A stretch of DNA of 64,000 nt from Pseudomonas sp. PB101 (GTDB taxonomy: Bacteria > Pseudomonadota > Gammaproteobacteria > Pseudomonadales > Pseudomonadaceae), in NCBI RefSeq assembly GCF_009764265.1, contig NZ_RWIR01000052.1, forward strand, positions 186,001 through 250,000, read 5' to 3'. How positions within the stretch are numbered: the stretch's first letter is position 1; each line of letters starts with the position of its first letter. Made by a program: the position numbers and the translations under genes. Positions 52,548 to 61,374 of the stretch are shown here, piece by piece. The notes below the pieces were generated by a model. The model saw only the letters and a program-made list of their open reading frames with translations. It searched no databases and was not told where the DNA came from.

Positions 52548-54653
52548 TTACGCGCGCATGCGGGTGATGCGGATCACCCCGGTCAGGGCACGCAGTTTCT
52601 TGATCACGCGGGCCAGGTGCACGCGATCGTGCACGCTGACCACCAACTGGACCACGCTGATGCGACCATCGCGTTCGTCCATGCTGATTTTCTCGATGTT
52701 GCCGTCGGCGGCATTGACGCTGCTGGCCAGCAGTGCGATCAGGCCGCGCTGGTGTTCCAGCTCGACGCGCAGCTCGACGTTGAATTCGCCGGTGACATCC
52801 TTGGCCCACGAGAGCTGGATGCATTTTTCCGGGTTGTGGCGGATTTCGCTGATGTTGCGGCAGTTGTCCAGGTGCACGACCATGCCTTTGCCGGCGGACA
52901 GGTGGCCGACAATCGGGTCGCCCGGGATCGGCGTGCAGCACTTGGCGTAGCTGAGCACCAGGCCTTCGGTACCGCGAATTGCCAGCGGGCCTTCCGGGCT
53001 CGGCAACTGTTCGCCTTCGCCGAGCAAGCGACGGGCGACCACATAGGCCATGCGATTACCCAGGCCTATGTCTTCCAGCAAGTCTTCGATCAATTCGAGG
53101 CGGTACTCGACGAGCATGGCCTTGACGCGCTCGGCCGGAATTTTTTCCAGCGAGCTGTCGAAGCCGTTGAGCACCTTGTTCAGCAGGCGTTCGCCTAGGC
53201 TGATGGATTCGGAGCGGCGTTGCAGCTTCAGCGCATGGCGGATGTGCGTGCGCGCTTTGCCGGTGACCACGAAATTGAGCCAGGCCGGGTTCGGTCGCGC
53301 GCCGGGTGCGCTGACGATCTCGACCGTGGAGCCGCTTTGCAACGGTTCGGACAGCGGTGCGAGACGACGGTTGATCCGGCAGGCGATGCAGCTGTTGCCC
53401 ACGTCGGTGTGCACCGCGTAAGCGAAGTCGACTGCCGTGGAGCCCTTGGGCAGCTCCATGATCCGGCCTTTTGGCGTGAACACGTAGACCTCGTCCGGGA
53501 ACAGGTCGATCTTCACGCTTTCGATGAATTCCAGCGAGTTGCCGGCACGTTGCTGCATTTCCAGCACGCCCTTGACCCACTGGCGGGCGCGGGCGTGAGT
53601 GCCTTTTGGCTGCTCGTCGCCGCTGGATTTGTACAGCCAATGGGCGGCGATGCCGTTGTTGGCCATCTCCTCCATTTCACGGGTGCGGATCTGGATCTCG
53701 ATCGGTACACCGTGCATGCCGAACAGCGTGGTATGCAGCGACTGATAGCCGTTGGCCTTGGGGATCGCGATGTAATCCTTGAAGCGTCCCGGCAGCGGTT
53801 TGTACAAGTTATGTACAGCACCCAGCACGCGGTAGCAGGTATCGACCTTGTCGACGATGATCCGGAACGCGTAGACGTCCATGATCTCGTTGAAGGCCCG
53901 ACGCTTGCCGCGCATTTTCTTGTAGATGCCGTAGAGGTGTTTCTGGCGACCGCTGACCTCGCCCTGGATACCGTCGACGGCCAGGCAGTGACTGAGGGAT
54001 TCTTCGATCTTGTTGACGATTTCCTTGCGGTTGCCCCGGGCGCGCTTGACGGCCTGGTAGATCCGCGCGGAACGCATCGGGTGCATGGCCTTGAAGCCGA
54101 GGTCTTCGAATTCTATGCGGATGGCGTGCATGCCCAGCCGGTTGGCGATGGGCGCATAGATTTCCAGGGTTTCCTTGGCGATGCGCCGGCGTTTTTCGCC
54201 GGACAGCACTTCCAGCGTGCGCATGTTGTGCAGGCGGTCGGCCAGCTTGACCAGGATCACGCGAATGTCGCGGGCCATGGCCATGGCCATTTTCTGGAAG
54301 TTTTCAGCCTGAGCTTCAGCCTTGGTCTCGAAGTTCATCTGGGTCAGTTTGCTGACCCCGTCGACCAGTTCGGCCACGGTTTCGCCGAACTGCGCTTGCA
54401 GCGCTTCCTTGGCAATACCGGTGTCTTCGATCACGTCATGCAGCATCGCAGCCATCAGGCTCTGATGGTCCATGTGCATGTCGGCAAGAATATTGGCCAC
54501 GGCAAGAGGATGCGTGACGTACGCCTCACCGCTACGGCGGCGTTGACCGTCGTGGGCTTGTTCGGCGTAGAAATACGCTCGGCGGACCAGGTTGACCTGG
54601 TCATTGCCGAGGTAGGTCGATAAGCGATCGGCGAGGGCGTCTATGCTCGGCAT
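52548..54653 (-). CDS. spoT: Bifunctional (p)ppGpp synthetase/hydrolase SpoT
   Basis: This 701-aa RelA/SpoT homologue has an N-terminal HD hydrolase (~25-180; AHDGQRRRSGEAYVTHPLAVA, AMLHDVIEDTG), a synthetase domain (~240-350; DVYAFRIIVDKVDTCYRVLG, FKDYIAIPKANGYQSLHTT), a TGS domain (~385-445) and a C-terminal ACT domain (~625-700). It controls the stringent response to starvation. It is downstream of rpoZ, 57 bases away, and upstream of ridA. Confidence 0.96.
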   Translation of the reverse strand: MPSIDALADRLSTYLGNDQVNLVRRAYFYAEQAHDGQRRRSGEAYVTHPLAVANILADMHMDHQSLMAAMLHDVIEDTGIAKEALQAQFGETVAELVDGVSKLTQMNFETKAEAQAENFQKMAMAMARDIRVILVKLADRLHNMRTLEVLSGEKRRRIAKETLEIYAPIANRLGMHAIRIEFEDLGFKAMHPMRSARIYQAVKRARGNRKEIVNKIEESLSHCLAVDGIQGEVSGRQKHLYGIYKKMRGKRRAFNEIMDVYAFRIIVDKVDTCYRVLGAVHNLYKPLPGRFKDYIAIPKANGYQSLHTTLFGMHGVPIEIQIRTREMEEMANNGIAAHWLYKSSGDEQPKGTHARARQWVKGVLEMQQRAGNSLEFIESVKIDLFPDEVYVFTPKGRIMELPKGSTAVDFAYAVHTDVGNSCIACRINRRLAPLSEPLQSGSTVEIVSAPGARPNPAWLNFVVTGKARTHIRHALKLQRRSESISLGERLLNKVLNGFDSSLEKIPAERVKAMLVEYRLELIEDLLEDIGLGNRMAYVVARRLLGEGEQLPSPEGPLAIRGTEGLVLSYAKCCTPIPGDPIVGHLSAGKGMVVHLDNCRNISEIRHNPEKCIQLSWAKDVTGEFNVELRVELEHQRGLIALLASSVNAADGNIEKISMDERDGRISVVQLVVSVHDRVHLARVIKKLRALTGVIRITRMRA

Positions 54654-54710
54654 GATATCTCCTGCCGCAAGCTTTTATCCCGCGCCGTGCTACGTCGACC
54701 AGGCATAGGC

Positions 54711-54974
54711 TTAGACGGCCTCGTTGGACTCGTCCTCGAATGCAGCAAAAAGCGGTTCATCTTCAACGATTTCGGCTTCAGCGATAGCTGCGTAGTCGAT
54801 CAGGCCTTCAGCGATTTCGCGCAGGGCGACGACGGTAGGCTTGTCGTTTTCCCATGCTACTTTCGGCTCTTTGCCGCCGGTGGCCAGTTGACGGGCACGC
54901 TTGGTAGAGAGCATGACCAGCTCAAAGCGGTTATCCACGTGTTCTAGGCAGTCTTCAACGGTTACGCGGGCCAT
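54711..54974 (-). CDS. rpoZ: RNA polymerase omega subunit
   Basis: This 87-aa protein begins MARVTVEDCLEHVDNRFELV and contains VMLSTKRARQLA, both typical of omega. It binds beta' and, in many bacteria, contributes to a ppGpp site, which fits its place upstream of spoT. The ATG at 54974 is used; the longer open frame extends into the gmk terminator region. Confidence 0.96.
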   Translation of the reverse strand: MARVTVEDCLEHVDNRFELVMLSTKRARQLATGGKEPKVAWENDKPTVVALREIAEGLIDYAAIAEAEIVEDEPLFAAFEDESNEAV

Positions 54975-55037
54975 GGTCTTCCTCGTAGCAAATGCAATAT
55001 GCGCGCTGCCCGGATGGGCGAGCGGACTCAACAGTTT

Positions 55038-55074
55038 AAAAAATCACCAGCGATTAGGGAAGCGCTGATTTTTT
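55038..55074. terminator. Terminator after gmk (bidirectional-looking)
   Basis: On the minus strand AAAAAATCAGCG and CGCTGGTGATTTTTT form an imperfect stem with a three-base bulge, followed by TTTTTT. It lies 67 bases after the gmk stop and separates yicC-gmk from rpoZ-spoT-ridA. Confidence 0.65.
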
Positions 55075-55140
55075 GACCAAGCCCTTCAACGCGCTGCAAG
55101 TGCCAATGTAAAGCCCTTGCAGCTGTTTTGGGAAGTGCTG

Positions 55141-55761
55141 TCAGCCAAGCAATTCCGCCAGCAATTTGCCGTGACGCTGTTGCTGACGCTTCTGAATCAG
55201 CTGATTGGCGCGGAAAATCGCCTTCAGATCGTGCAGCGCGTGGGCGAAATCGTCGTTGATGATCAGGTAGTCGTAGTCGACATAGTGGCTCATCTCGCTG
55301 ACGGCTTCGCGCATGCGGCCGTCGATGATCTCGTCACTGTCCTGGCCGCGATTGGTCAGGCGCTGGTGAAGGGCCTGCAACGACGGCGGCAAAATGAAGA
55401 CCGAGCGGGCCTGCGGCATCAGCTTGCGCACTTGCTCGGCACCTTGCCAGTCGATTTCCAGAATCAGGTCGTGGCCTTCGTCCAGGGTCTGCTGCAAGTG
55501 GCTTTGCGAAGTGCCGTAGAGATTGCCGAACACTTCGGCGCGCTCGAGGAAATCGCCGTGCTCGATCATCTTCACGAACTGTTCGCGCGCGACGAAGTTG
55601 TAGTTCACGCCGTCCACTTCGCCCGGGCGCATGGCGCGGGTGGTGTGGGAGACCGAGACGCGGATCTCCGGATCGGCGTCGGTCAGGGCCTTGACCAGGC
55701 TGCTCTTGCCCGCGCCCGAAGGGGCGGAAATGATGTACAGGGTGCCAGTGCTGTGGGTCAT
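55141..55761 (-). CDS. gmk: Guanylate kinase
   Basis: This 206-aa enzyme phosphorylates GMP to GDP. It shows the P-loop SAPSGAGKSSLVK (~residues 12-24), the GMP-binding VSHTTRAMRPGEVDGVNYNFV and EHGDFLERAEVFGNLYGT, and the lid region. It starts 12 bases after yicC, in the classic yicC-gmk order. Confidence 0.96.
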   Translation of the reverse strand: MTHSTGTLYIISAPSGAGKSSLVKALTDADPEIRVSVSHTTRAMRPGEVDGVNYNFVAREQFVKMIEHGDFLERAEVFGNLYGTSQSHLQQTLDEGHDLILEIDWQGAEQVRKLMPQARSVFILPPSLQALHQRLTNRGQDSDEIIDGRMREAVSEMSHYVDYDYLIINDDFAHALHDLKAIFRANQLIQKRQQQRHGKLLAELLG

Positions 55762-55773
55762 GTCGGGGTAGCC

Positions 55774-56637
55774 TTACTCAATATTCTGCACTTGTTCGCG
55801 CATCTGCTCGATCAACACCTTGAGGTTGACCGCAGCCTGGGTGCTGCGCGGGTCGAAGGCTTTGGAGCCCAGTGTGTTGGCTTCGCGGTTGAGTTCCTGC
55901 ATCAGGAAGTCCAGGCGCCGACCGGCGGCGCCACCGGATTTGAGCACCCGGCGAACTTCGATGATGTGGGTGCTCAGGCGGTCCAGTTCTTCGGCGACGT
56001 CGCTTTTTTGCGCGAGCATGACCATTTCCTGTTCCAGGCGCTGCGGGTCCATCTCGGCCTTCATGTCGGCAAAGCGGTCGAGGACTTTCTGGCGCTGGGT
56101 GGCGAGCATCTGCGGGACCAGTTCGCGCAGGGTCACCACGTCTTCTTCGATGGAGCTCAGGCGCTCGTTGATCAGCCGTGCCAGCTCCGCGCCTTCGCGC
56201 TCGCGGCCGGCCTTCAACTCTTTGAGGCCCTGATTGAACAGTGCCAGCGCTTCGGCGTTCAAGGCCTGCGGGTCGGTGGCGTCGCCTACCAGTACGCCGG
56301 GCCAGGCCAGGACTTCCAGAGGGTTCAGCGCTGCCGGGTTTTTGATCAGGCCGGCGATGGTTTCGGCGGCGGCGACCAGTTGCGCGGCGCGTTCCTGATC
56401 GATTTGCAGCGCTTTGCCGGTGTTTTCTTCGGTAAAGCGCAGGGTGCATTCGAGCTTGCCCCGCGATACGCCCTGGCGCAGGGCCTCACGAACAGCACCC
56501 TCGAGGTCGCGAAAAGACTCCGGCAGGCGCAGGTGGGGTTCCAGGTAGCGGCTGTTGACCGAGCGCAGTTCCCAGCTCAGGGTGCCCTGGACGCCGGCTT
56601 TTTCGACGCGGGCGAAGGCGGTCATGCTGTGCACCAT
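55774..56637 (-). CDS. yicC: YicC-family endoribonuclease
   Basis: This 287-aa protein has the N-terminal YicC pattern MVHSMTAFAR and ELRSVNSRYLEPHLRLPE and a C-terminal helical DUF1732 part (~200-287) ending in LKVLIEQMREQVQNIE. YicC has endoribonuclease activity in E. coli. The ATG at 56637 follows GAGGTACC; a TTG at 56652 is open but not used. It leads the yicC-gmk unit and is divergent from rph. Confidence 0.93.
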   Translation of the reverse strand: MVHSMTAFARVEKAGVQGTLSWELRSVNSRYLEPHLRLPESFRDLEGAVREALRQGVSRGKLECTLRFTEENTGKALQIDQERAAQLVAAAETIAGLIKNPAALNPLEVLAWPGVLVGDATDPQALNAEALALFNQGLKELKAGREREGAELARLINERLSSIEEDVVTLRELVPQMLATQRQKVLDRFADMKAEMDPQRLEQEMVMLAQKSDVAEELDRLSTHIIEVRRVLKSGGAAGRRLDFLMQELNREANTLGSKAFDPRSTQAAVNLKVLIEQMREQVQNIE

Positions 56638-56905
56638 GGCGGTACCTCGCAATGCAGATCGGCGCAGAACCGTGGTTCCGGGAGTCCGATATCAATGAAT
56701 TAAAGCCGACTGGCAGCAAAGGCGCAGGATTGTAGCGCAGTGGCGCGGATGCGCCCAAACACAGGGTGTGACAAAGAGCGGCAGGCTGGCAGCGACGTGC
56801 AGCGCAGAGCCATCGGTCATCGGTGGATTTTTTTAGAAGTGCCCAGTGGCGGCCGTCGGCCCTATAATGCTCCGCAGTTTTCCGTCCCCAGTACAGGTAT
56901 TCCCT

Positions 56906-57628
56906 ATGATACGTCCAAGTGGTCGCGCTGCCGATCAGCTCCGCTCGATCCGCATCACCCGCAACTACACCAAGCACGCCGAGGGTTCTGTGCTGGTCGA
57001 GTTCGGTGATACCAAGGTCATCTGCACTGTCAGCGTTGAACCGGGCGTACCGCGTTTCCTGAAAGGCCAGGGCCAGGGTTGGTTGACTGCCGAGTACGGC
57101 ATGCTGCCGCGCGCTACCGGCGAGCGTAACCAGCGTGAGGCCAGTCGTGGCAAGCAAGGCGGCCGTACCCTGGAAATCCAGCGTCTGATCGGTCGCTCCC
57201 TGCGCGCGGCGCTGGACATGACCAAGCTGGGCGACGTCACCCTGTACGTCGACTGCGACGTGATCCAGGCCGATGGCGGCACCCGCACGGCTTCGATCAC
57301 CGGCTCCATGGTTGCGCTGATCGATGCCCTGAAAGTCATCAAGAAGCGGGGCGGCCTGAAGGGCGGCGACCCGGTCAAGCAGATGATCGCCGCTGTTTCC
57401 GTAGGCATGTACAAGGGTGAGCCCGTGCTCGACCTCGACTACCTGGAAGACTCGGCCGCAGAGACCGACCTGAACGTGGTAATGACCAGCGCTGGCGGCT
57501 TCATCGAAGTCCAGGGCACTGCCGAAGGCGCGCCGTTCCAGCCTGAAGAGCTGAACGCCATGCTCGAACTGGCCAAGAAAGGCATGAACGAAATCTTCGA
57601 ACTGCAAAAGGCCGCGTTGACCGACTGA
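56906..57628 (+). CDS. rph: Ribonuclease PH
   Basis: This 240-aa phosphorolytic 3'-5' exoribonuclease trims tRNA precursors. It starts MIRPSGRAADQLR and shows RATGERNQREASRGKQGGRTLEIQRLIGRSLR (positions ~75-106; RNase PH core quoted in part) and VYVDCDVIQADGGTRTA-like VTLYVDCDVIQADGG, containing the catalytic Asp. The upstream open frame from 56846 is not used. It is 28 bases before the DUF4870 gene. Confidence 0.96.
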   Translation: MIRPSGRAADQLRSIRITRNYTKHAEGSVLVEFGDTKVICTVSVEPGVPRFLKGQGQGWLTAEYGMLPRATGERNQREASRGKQGGRTLEIQRLIGRSLRAALDMTKLGDVTLYVDCDVIQADGGTRTASITGSMVALIDALKVIKKRGGLKGGDPVKQMIAAVSVGMYKGEPVLDLDYLEDSAAETDLNVVMTSAGGFIEVQGTAEGAPFQPEELNAMLELAKKGMNEIFELQKAALTD

Positions 57629-57656
57629 CCGGACCGCTCCAGGCAAGGAGGACACC

Positions 57657-58025
57657 ATGAGTGACGAACAACTACCGCTGCCCACGCCGAGCCGAGAGGT
57701 GCGCCAATGGGCAATGTTTTGTCACTTGTCCGCCTTGTTGGGGATCTGGATTCCGTTCGGGACGATCATCGGCCCGCTGATTCTCTGGCAAATGAAGCGC
57801 GAGATGGACCCGTTCATCGACGCTCAGGGCAAGGAAGCGCTGAACTTCCAGCTCACCGTCGCCATCGCCTCGGCCATCTGCTTCCTGCTGATGCTGTTGA
57901 TTATCGGGTTCTTCCTGTTTGGCTTGATCGCCATCGGTGCATTGGTGCTGACGATCATTGCCGGAGTGAAGGCCAATGAGGGGCAACCTTATCGATATCC
58001 GTTCACCTGGCGGCTGATCAAGTAA
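57657..58025 (+). CDS. DUF4870-family membrane protein
   Basis: This 122-aa protein has a cytoplasmic N-terminus and a DUF4870 pattern with about three to four hydrophobic helices (MFCHLSALLGIWIPFGTIIG, LTVAIASAICFLLMLLIIGF, IAIGALVLTIIAGVKANEG). AAGGAGG precedes the ATG. It is probably co-transcribed with rph and ends at a strong terminator. Function unknown. Confidence 0.85.
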   Translation: MSDEQLPLPTPSREVRQWAMFCHLSALLGIWIPFGTIIGPLILWQMKREMDPFIDAQGKEALNFQLTVAIASAICFLLMLLIIGFFLFGLIAIGALVLTIIAGVKANEGQPYRYPFTWRLIK

Positions 58026-58061
58026 GCCGAGACACGGTTGCTGTTTGAAGCACAGTTAAAA

Positions 58062-58098
58062 AACAAATGCCCCGACCTGTCGGGGCATTTGTTTTTTT
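58062..58098 (+). terminator. Rho-independent terminator after the DUF4870 gene
   Basis: AAATGCCCCGAC-CT-GTCGGGGCATTT is followed by GTTTTTTT, 36 bases after the stop. Confidence 0.92.
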
Positions 58099-58408
58099 GC
58101 AATCAGATTAATCTCTAATATTGCGTACTTGGTTGTACGTAAGTCAGTTGAAGTTAATTCGTACACATAATAGTTCTTACACGTTTAGACACAAACTGCA
58201 AAGCCCAGTATGGCTTGTATGCTTGGCAATGAGACTTGGCGGTTGATAAGGTTGCCCCAGGTAATATTCATCATGAAATATTTCGATATATTCGGACCAT
58301 TGACGGCCTCTGAATCAAATGCCAACCAGTGTTGAGACAACTCAGCCTGTTCAAGAGCGTGTCCAGGTAAAAAGTTCGCCCCTGAATATATAAGAAAGAG
58401 TATCCAGA
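58099..58408. other. AT-rich regulatory region upstream of gltS
   Basis: About 310 bases without a credible gene, noticeably AT-rich. It contains the interrupted dyad CGTAC-TTGGTT-GTACG (58124-58139), another CGTAC nearby and a CATAATAG element near 58164 that could be a -10. A leftward frame here lacks coding features. Confidence 0.5.
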
Positions 58409-59614
58409 ATGCTTCAGCTTGATTTTTACGGAACACTTGTCGCCGCCTCTTTAGTACTTTTGCTGGGACGGGGTCTTGTCACGCGTGTCGGTTTTCTACG
58501 TACTTATAATATCCCCGAACCCGTAGCGGGCGGGTTAGTGGTTGCCTTGACTCTTCTGGCATTGAGAAGCCTCGATATTGAAGTCCGCTTTGATACTTCG
58601 CTGCAAACGCCGTTGATGCTGGCGTTTTTTGCCACTATCGGTTTGAGCGCGGATTTCGCCAGCCTGAAGAAGGGTGGGCGCGTCGTTGGGGTCTTTCTGC
58701 TGGCGGTCGTCGCACTTCTGGTGATCCAGAATGCCATGGGCATCGGGCTCGCTACGGCGTTGGGGCTCGATCCTTTGATGGGCTTGTTGACGGGCTCGAT
58801 AACTCTGGCGGGCGGTCACGGAACAGGTGCGGCATGGGGGGCGACGTTCAGCGAGAAGTTCGGTCTGGCTTCCGCCTCTGAACTGGCAATGGCCTCCGCA
58901 ACGTTTGGCCTGGTGTTGGGTGGTTTGATTGGTGGGCCTGTTGCCCGCCTGCTTATCAGCCGTGTCCAGACACCCGGTTGCCAGCAGGAAAAGCCACGGT
59001 TGCCCAAGGGCTTTGAACAACCGAACAAAGAGCGCTCGATCACGTCGTTTTCTCTAGTCGAGACACTGGCGCTGATCGCTGTCAGCCTGCTGACGGGCAC
59101 ACTTCTCAATGGCTGGCTCCAGGGAACCGCATTTGAGTTGCCGACATTCGTTTGCGTGTTGTTCGTGGGCGTGGTTTTGCGAAACGGGCTTTCGGCGCTT
59201 GGCGTGTATCAGGTGTTTGAGCGTGAAGTCTCGGTGTTGGGGAATGTCAGCTTGTCGCTGTTTCTGGCGATCGCCCTGATGTCACTCAAACTTTGGGACC
59301 TGGCTGCACTGGCCTTGCCGATCTTTATCATCCTGGCTGCGCAAACATTGGTCATGGCTTTGTTTGCGATCTTTGTAACGTTCAGGATGATGGGCAGTAA
59401 CTACGATGCGGCAGTACTGGCGGCGGGGCACTGCGGTTTTGGACTGGGCGCTACGCCAACAGCCATCGCCAACATGCAAGCGGTGACACAGCGCTACGGG
59501 CCTTCGCAGATCTCGTTCCTGGTAGTGCCAATGGTGGGTGCCTTTTTCATCGACATTGTTAATGTCATCGTGATCAAGTTGTACCTTGCACTACCATTCT
59601 TCGTTGCGACTTGA
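58409..59614 (+). CDS. gltS: Sodium/glutamate symporter
   Basis: This 401-aa inner-membrane carrier of the ESS family takes up glutamate with Na+. Two inverted halves of about five TM helices each are visible, with re-entrant-loop glycine-rich motifs AGGHGTGAAWGATF (~residues 132-145) and AGHCGFGLGATPTAIANM (~345-362). AAGAAAGAG precedes the ATG. It has its own AT-rich upstream region and a shared bidirectional terminator with crc. Confidence 0.93.
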   Translation: MLQLDFYGTLVAASLVLLLGRGLVTRVGFLRTYNIPEPVAGGLVVALTLLALRSLDIEVRFDTSLQTPLMLAFFATIGLSADFASLKKGGRVVGVFLLAVVALLVIQNAMGIGLATALGLDPLMGLLTGSITLAGGHGTGAAWGATFSEKFGLASASELAMASATFGLVLGGLIGGPVARLLISRVQTPGCQQEKPRLPKGFEQPNKERSITSFSLVETLALIAVSLLTGTLLNGWLQGTAFELPTFVCVLFVGVVLRNGLSALGVYQVFEREVSVLGNVSLSLFLAIALMSLKLWDLAALALPIFIILAAQTLVMALFAIFVTFRMMGSNYDAAVLAAGHCGFGLGATPTAIANMQAVTQRYGPSQISFLVVPMVGAFFIDIVNVIVIKLYLALPFFVAT

Positions 59615-59628
59615 CGTTTAGAGCGCAC

Positions 59629-59667
59629 AAAAAATGCCCGTATCTTGCGATACGGGCATTTTTTTGG
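59629..59667. terminator. Bidirectional terminator between gltS and crc
   Basis: AAATGCCCGTATC-TTGC-GATACGGGCATTT has an A-run on the left and a TTTTTT run on the right, so it serves both converging genes. Confidence 0.92.
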
Positions 59668-59689
59668 CTGTCACTCAGTGAAGAATCAC

Positions 59690-60469
59690 TTAAATGGTCA
59701 GCGTCCAGTCGTAATCCACGATCAGCGGTGCGTGTTGCGAGAACCGCGGCTGACGTGGCAGGCGCGCGCTGCGTACAAAGCGGCGCAGGCCCGGGGTCAG
59801 CAGTTGATAGTCGAAGCGCCAACCGAGGTTGAGCATCTCCGCCTGTTCGTTGTCCGGCCACCAGCTGTACTGGTCGCCTTCACGGCTGACTTCCCGCAGG
59901 GCATCGACATAACCCATGTTGCCGACAATCTCGTCCATCCAGGCACGCTCAGGTGCCAGGAAGCCCGGAGATTGCTGGCTGTCGCGCCAGTTCTTGATAT
60001 CCAGCTTCTGTTGCGCCACGTATAGCGAGCCACAATAAATGTACTCGCGACGTTTGCGTCGCTGTTTATCCAGATAACGGGCGAAGTCGTCCATTAGCTT
60101 GAACTTCTGGTTCAAGTCTTCATCGCCGTTCTGCCCCGAAGGGAGCAGCAAGGTCGCGATGCTGACCTTGTCGAAATCGGCTTGCAGGTAGCGCCCGTAG
60201 CGGTCGGCCGTCTCGAAACCGAGACCGCTGATGACAGCCTTCGGTTGCAGCCGCGAATACAAAGCCACGCCACCTTGGGCGGGGACTTCGGCATCGCAGG
60301 CATAAAGGAAGTATCCATCCAGTTGGAAGGCTGGATCGTCCAGTTCAAAGGCGGAGGCGCGGGTGTCCTGCAGGCAGATGACGTCGGCATTCTGTGCTTG
60401 CAGCCAACTGAGCAAACCACGCTCGACTGCAGCCTGAATACCATTGACGTTCACACTGATGATCCGCAT
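59690..60469 (-). CDS. crc: Catabolite repression control protein Crc
   Basis: This 259-aa protein of the exonuclease-endonuclease-phosphatase fold acts with Hfq to repress translation of catabolic mRNAs carrying CA-motifs. The sequence is that of Crc: MRIISVNVNGIQAAVERGLL, DTRASAFELDDPAFQLDGYF, and GWRFDYQLLTPGLRRFVRSA. The usual SDH near the C-terminus is SQHAPL here, consistent with loss of nuclease activity known for Crc. The ATG at 60469 is used; the 12-codon extension is not. It is divergent from pyrE, as in P. aeruginosa. Confidence 0.97.
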   Translation of the reverse strand: MRIISVNVNGIQAAVERGLLSWLQAQNADVICLQDTRASAFELDDPAFQLDGYFLYACDAEVPAQGGVALYSRLQPKAVISGLGFETADRYGRYLQADFDKVSIATLLLPSGQNGDEDLNQKFKLMDDFARYLDKQRRKRREYIYCGSLYVAQQKLDIKNWRDSQQSPGFLAPERAWMDEIVGNMGYVDALREVSREGDQYSWWPDNEQAEMLNLGWRFDYQLLTPGLRRFVRSARLPRQPRFSQHAPLIVDYDWTLTI

Positions 60470-60550
60470 AAATGGCCCCAAAAATCGCGTGCGTGTATGA
60501 TACACGGCGTCAAGCTAATTAGCTAAATCCGTGGTATTTGGGGTTTTTTC

Positions 60551-61195
60551 ATGCAAGCGTATCAGCGCGATTTCATCCGTTTTGCCATCGATCGCGGCGT
60601 TTTGCGCTTCGGTGAGTTCACCCTGAAGTCCGGGCGCACAAGTCCTTACTTCTTCAATGCCGGCCTGTTCAACTCGGGTTCGGCCCTGGCGCAGCTGGGT
60701 CGTTTCTACGCCGCTGCCATTGCCGAGAGCGGCATTCCCTTCGACGTGCTGTTTGGCCCGGCCTACAAAGGCATCCCGTTGGCGGCGACCGCCGCCGTGG
60801 CCCTGGCCGAGCATCACAACCGTGATCTGCCATGGTGCTTCAACCGCAAGGAAGCCAAGGCCCATGGCGAAGGCGGCAGCCTGGTCGGCGCACCGCTGAC
60901 CGGCGACGTGTTGATCATCGACGACGTGATCACTGCCGGCACCGCGATTCGTGAAGTGATGCAGATCATCGCCTCCCAGGAAGGCGCGAAGGCCGCTGGC
61001 GTGCTGATCGCCCTGAACCGTCAGGAGCGCGGCAACGGTGAGTTGTCGGCGATCCAGGAGGTCGAGCGTGACTTCGGCATCCCGGTGATCAGCATTGTGT
61101 CGCTCAACCAGGTGCTGGAATTCCTCGCGGACGATCCGCAGCTCAAGCAGCATTTGCCAGCAGTCGAGGCCTACCGCGCGCAGTTCGGCGTTTAA
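60551..61195 (+). CDS. pyrE: Orotate phosphoribosyltransferase
   Basis: This 214-aa enzyme makes OMP from orotate and PRPP in pyrimidine synthesis. It shows GPAYKGIPLAATAAVAL, the PRPP-loop DVLIIDDVITAGTAIREV (~residues 118-135) and FNRKEAKAHGEGG. The GGGGTTTTTTC before the ATG is an odd ribosome region. It ends before a REP pair and a terminator. Confidence 0.96.
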   Translation: MQAYQRDFIRFAIDRGVLRFGEFTLKSGRTSPYFFNAGLFNSGSALAQLGRFYAAAIAESGIPFDVLFGPAYKGIPLAATAAVALAEHHNRDLPWCFNRKEAKAHGEGGSLVGAPLTGDVLIIDDVITAGTAIREVMQIIASQEGAKAAGVLIALNRQERGNGELSAIQEVERDFGIPVISIVSLNQVLEFLADDPQLKQHLPAVEAYRAQFGV

Positions 61196-61207
61196 TCGCT
61201 ATTCCCT

Positions 61208-61309
61208 TGTAGGAGCGAGCTTGCTCGCGATGCACGTCAGAGCGCCTCTTTTCGCCAGGCGCCCCGCGTTATCGTTGACGTTTTTCGCGAGCAAGCTCGC
61301 TCCTACAGG
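61208..61309. repeat. REP pair (BIME), GCGAGCTTGCTCGCG variant
   Basis: TGTAGGAGCGAGCTTGCTCG and its inverted copy flank ~55 bases between pyrE and the shared terminator with argB. Confidence 0.9.
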
Positions 61310-61320
61310 AACTGTGGAAT

Positions 61321-61364
61321 AAAAAAGACCCCGCTCAGCCAGGCCGAGCGGGGTCTTTTTGTTT
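61321..61364. terminator. Bidirectional terminator between pyrE and argB
   Basis: AAGACCCCGCTC-AGCCAGGCC-GAGCGGGGTCTT has an A-run on the left and TTTTTGTTT on the right; it serves both converging transcripts. Confidence 0.92.
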
Positions 61365-61374
61365 GCGCGATCGC

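Noticed and set aside
58185..58436. 83-aa leftward frame upstream of gltS
   Set aside because: It starts with GTG inside gltS, has no ribosome site, no hydrophobic or domain pattern, and sits in the gltS promoter region.
59690..60469. Exodeoxyribonuclease III assignment
   Set aside because: The fold is shared, but the sequence and the crc-pyrE arrangement identify Crc, and the SDH catalytic motif reads SQH.
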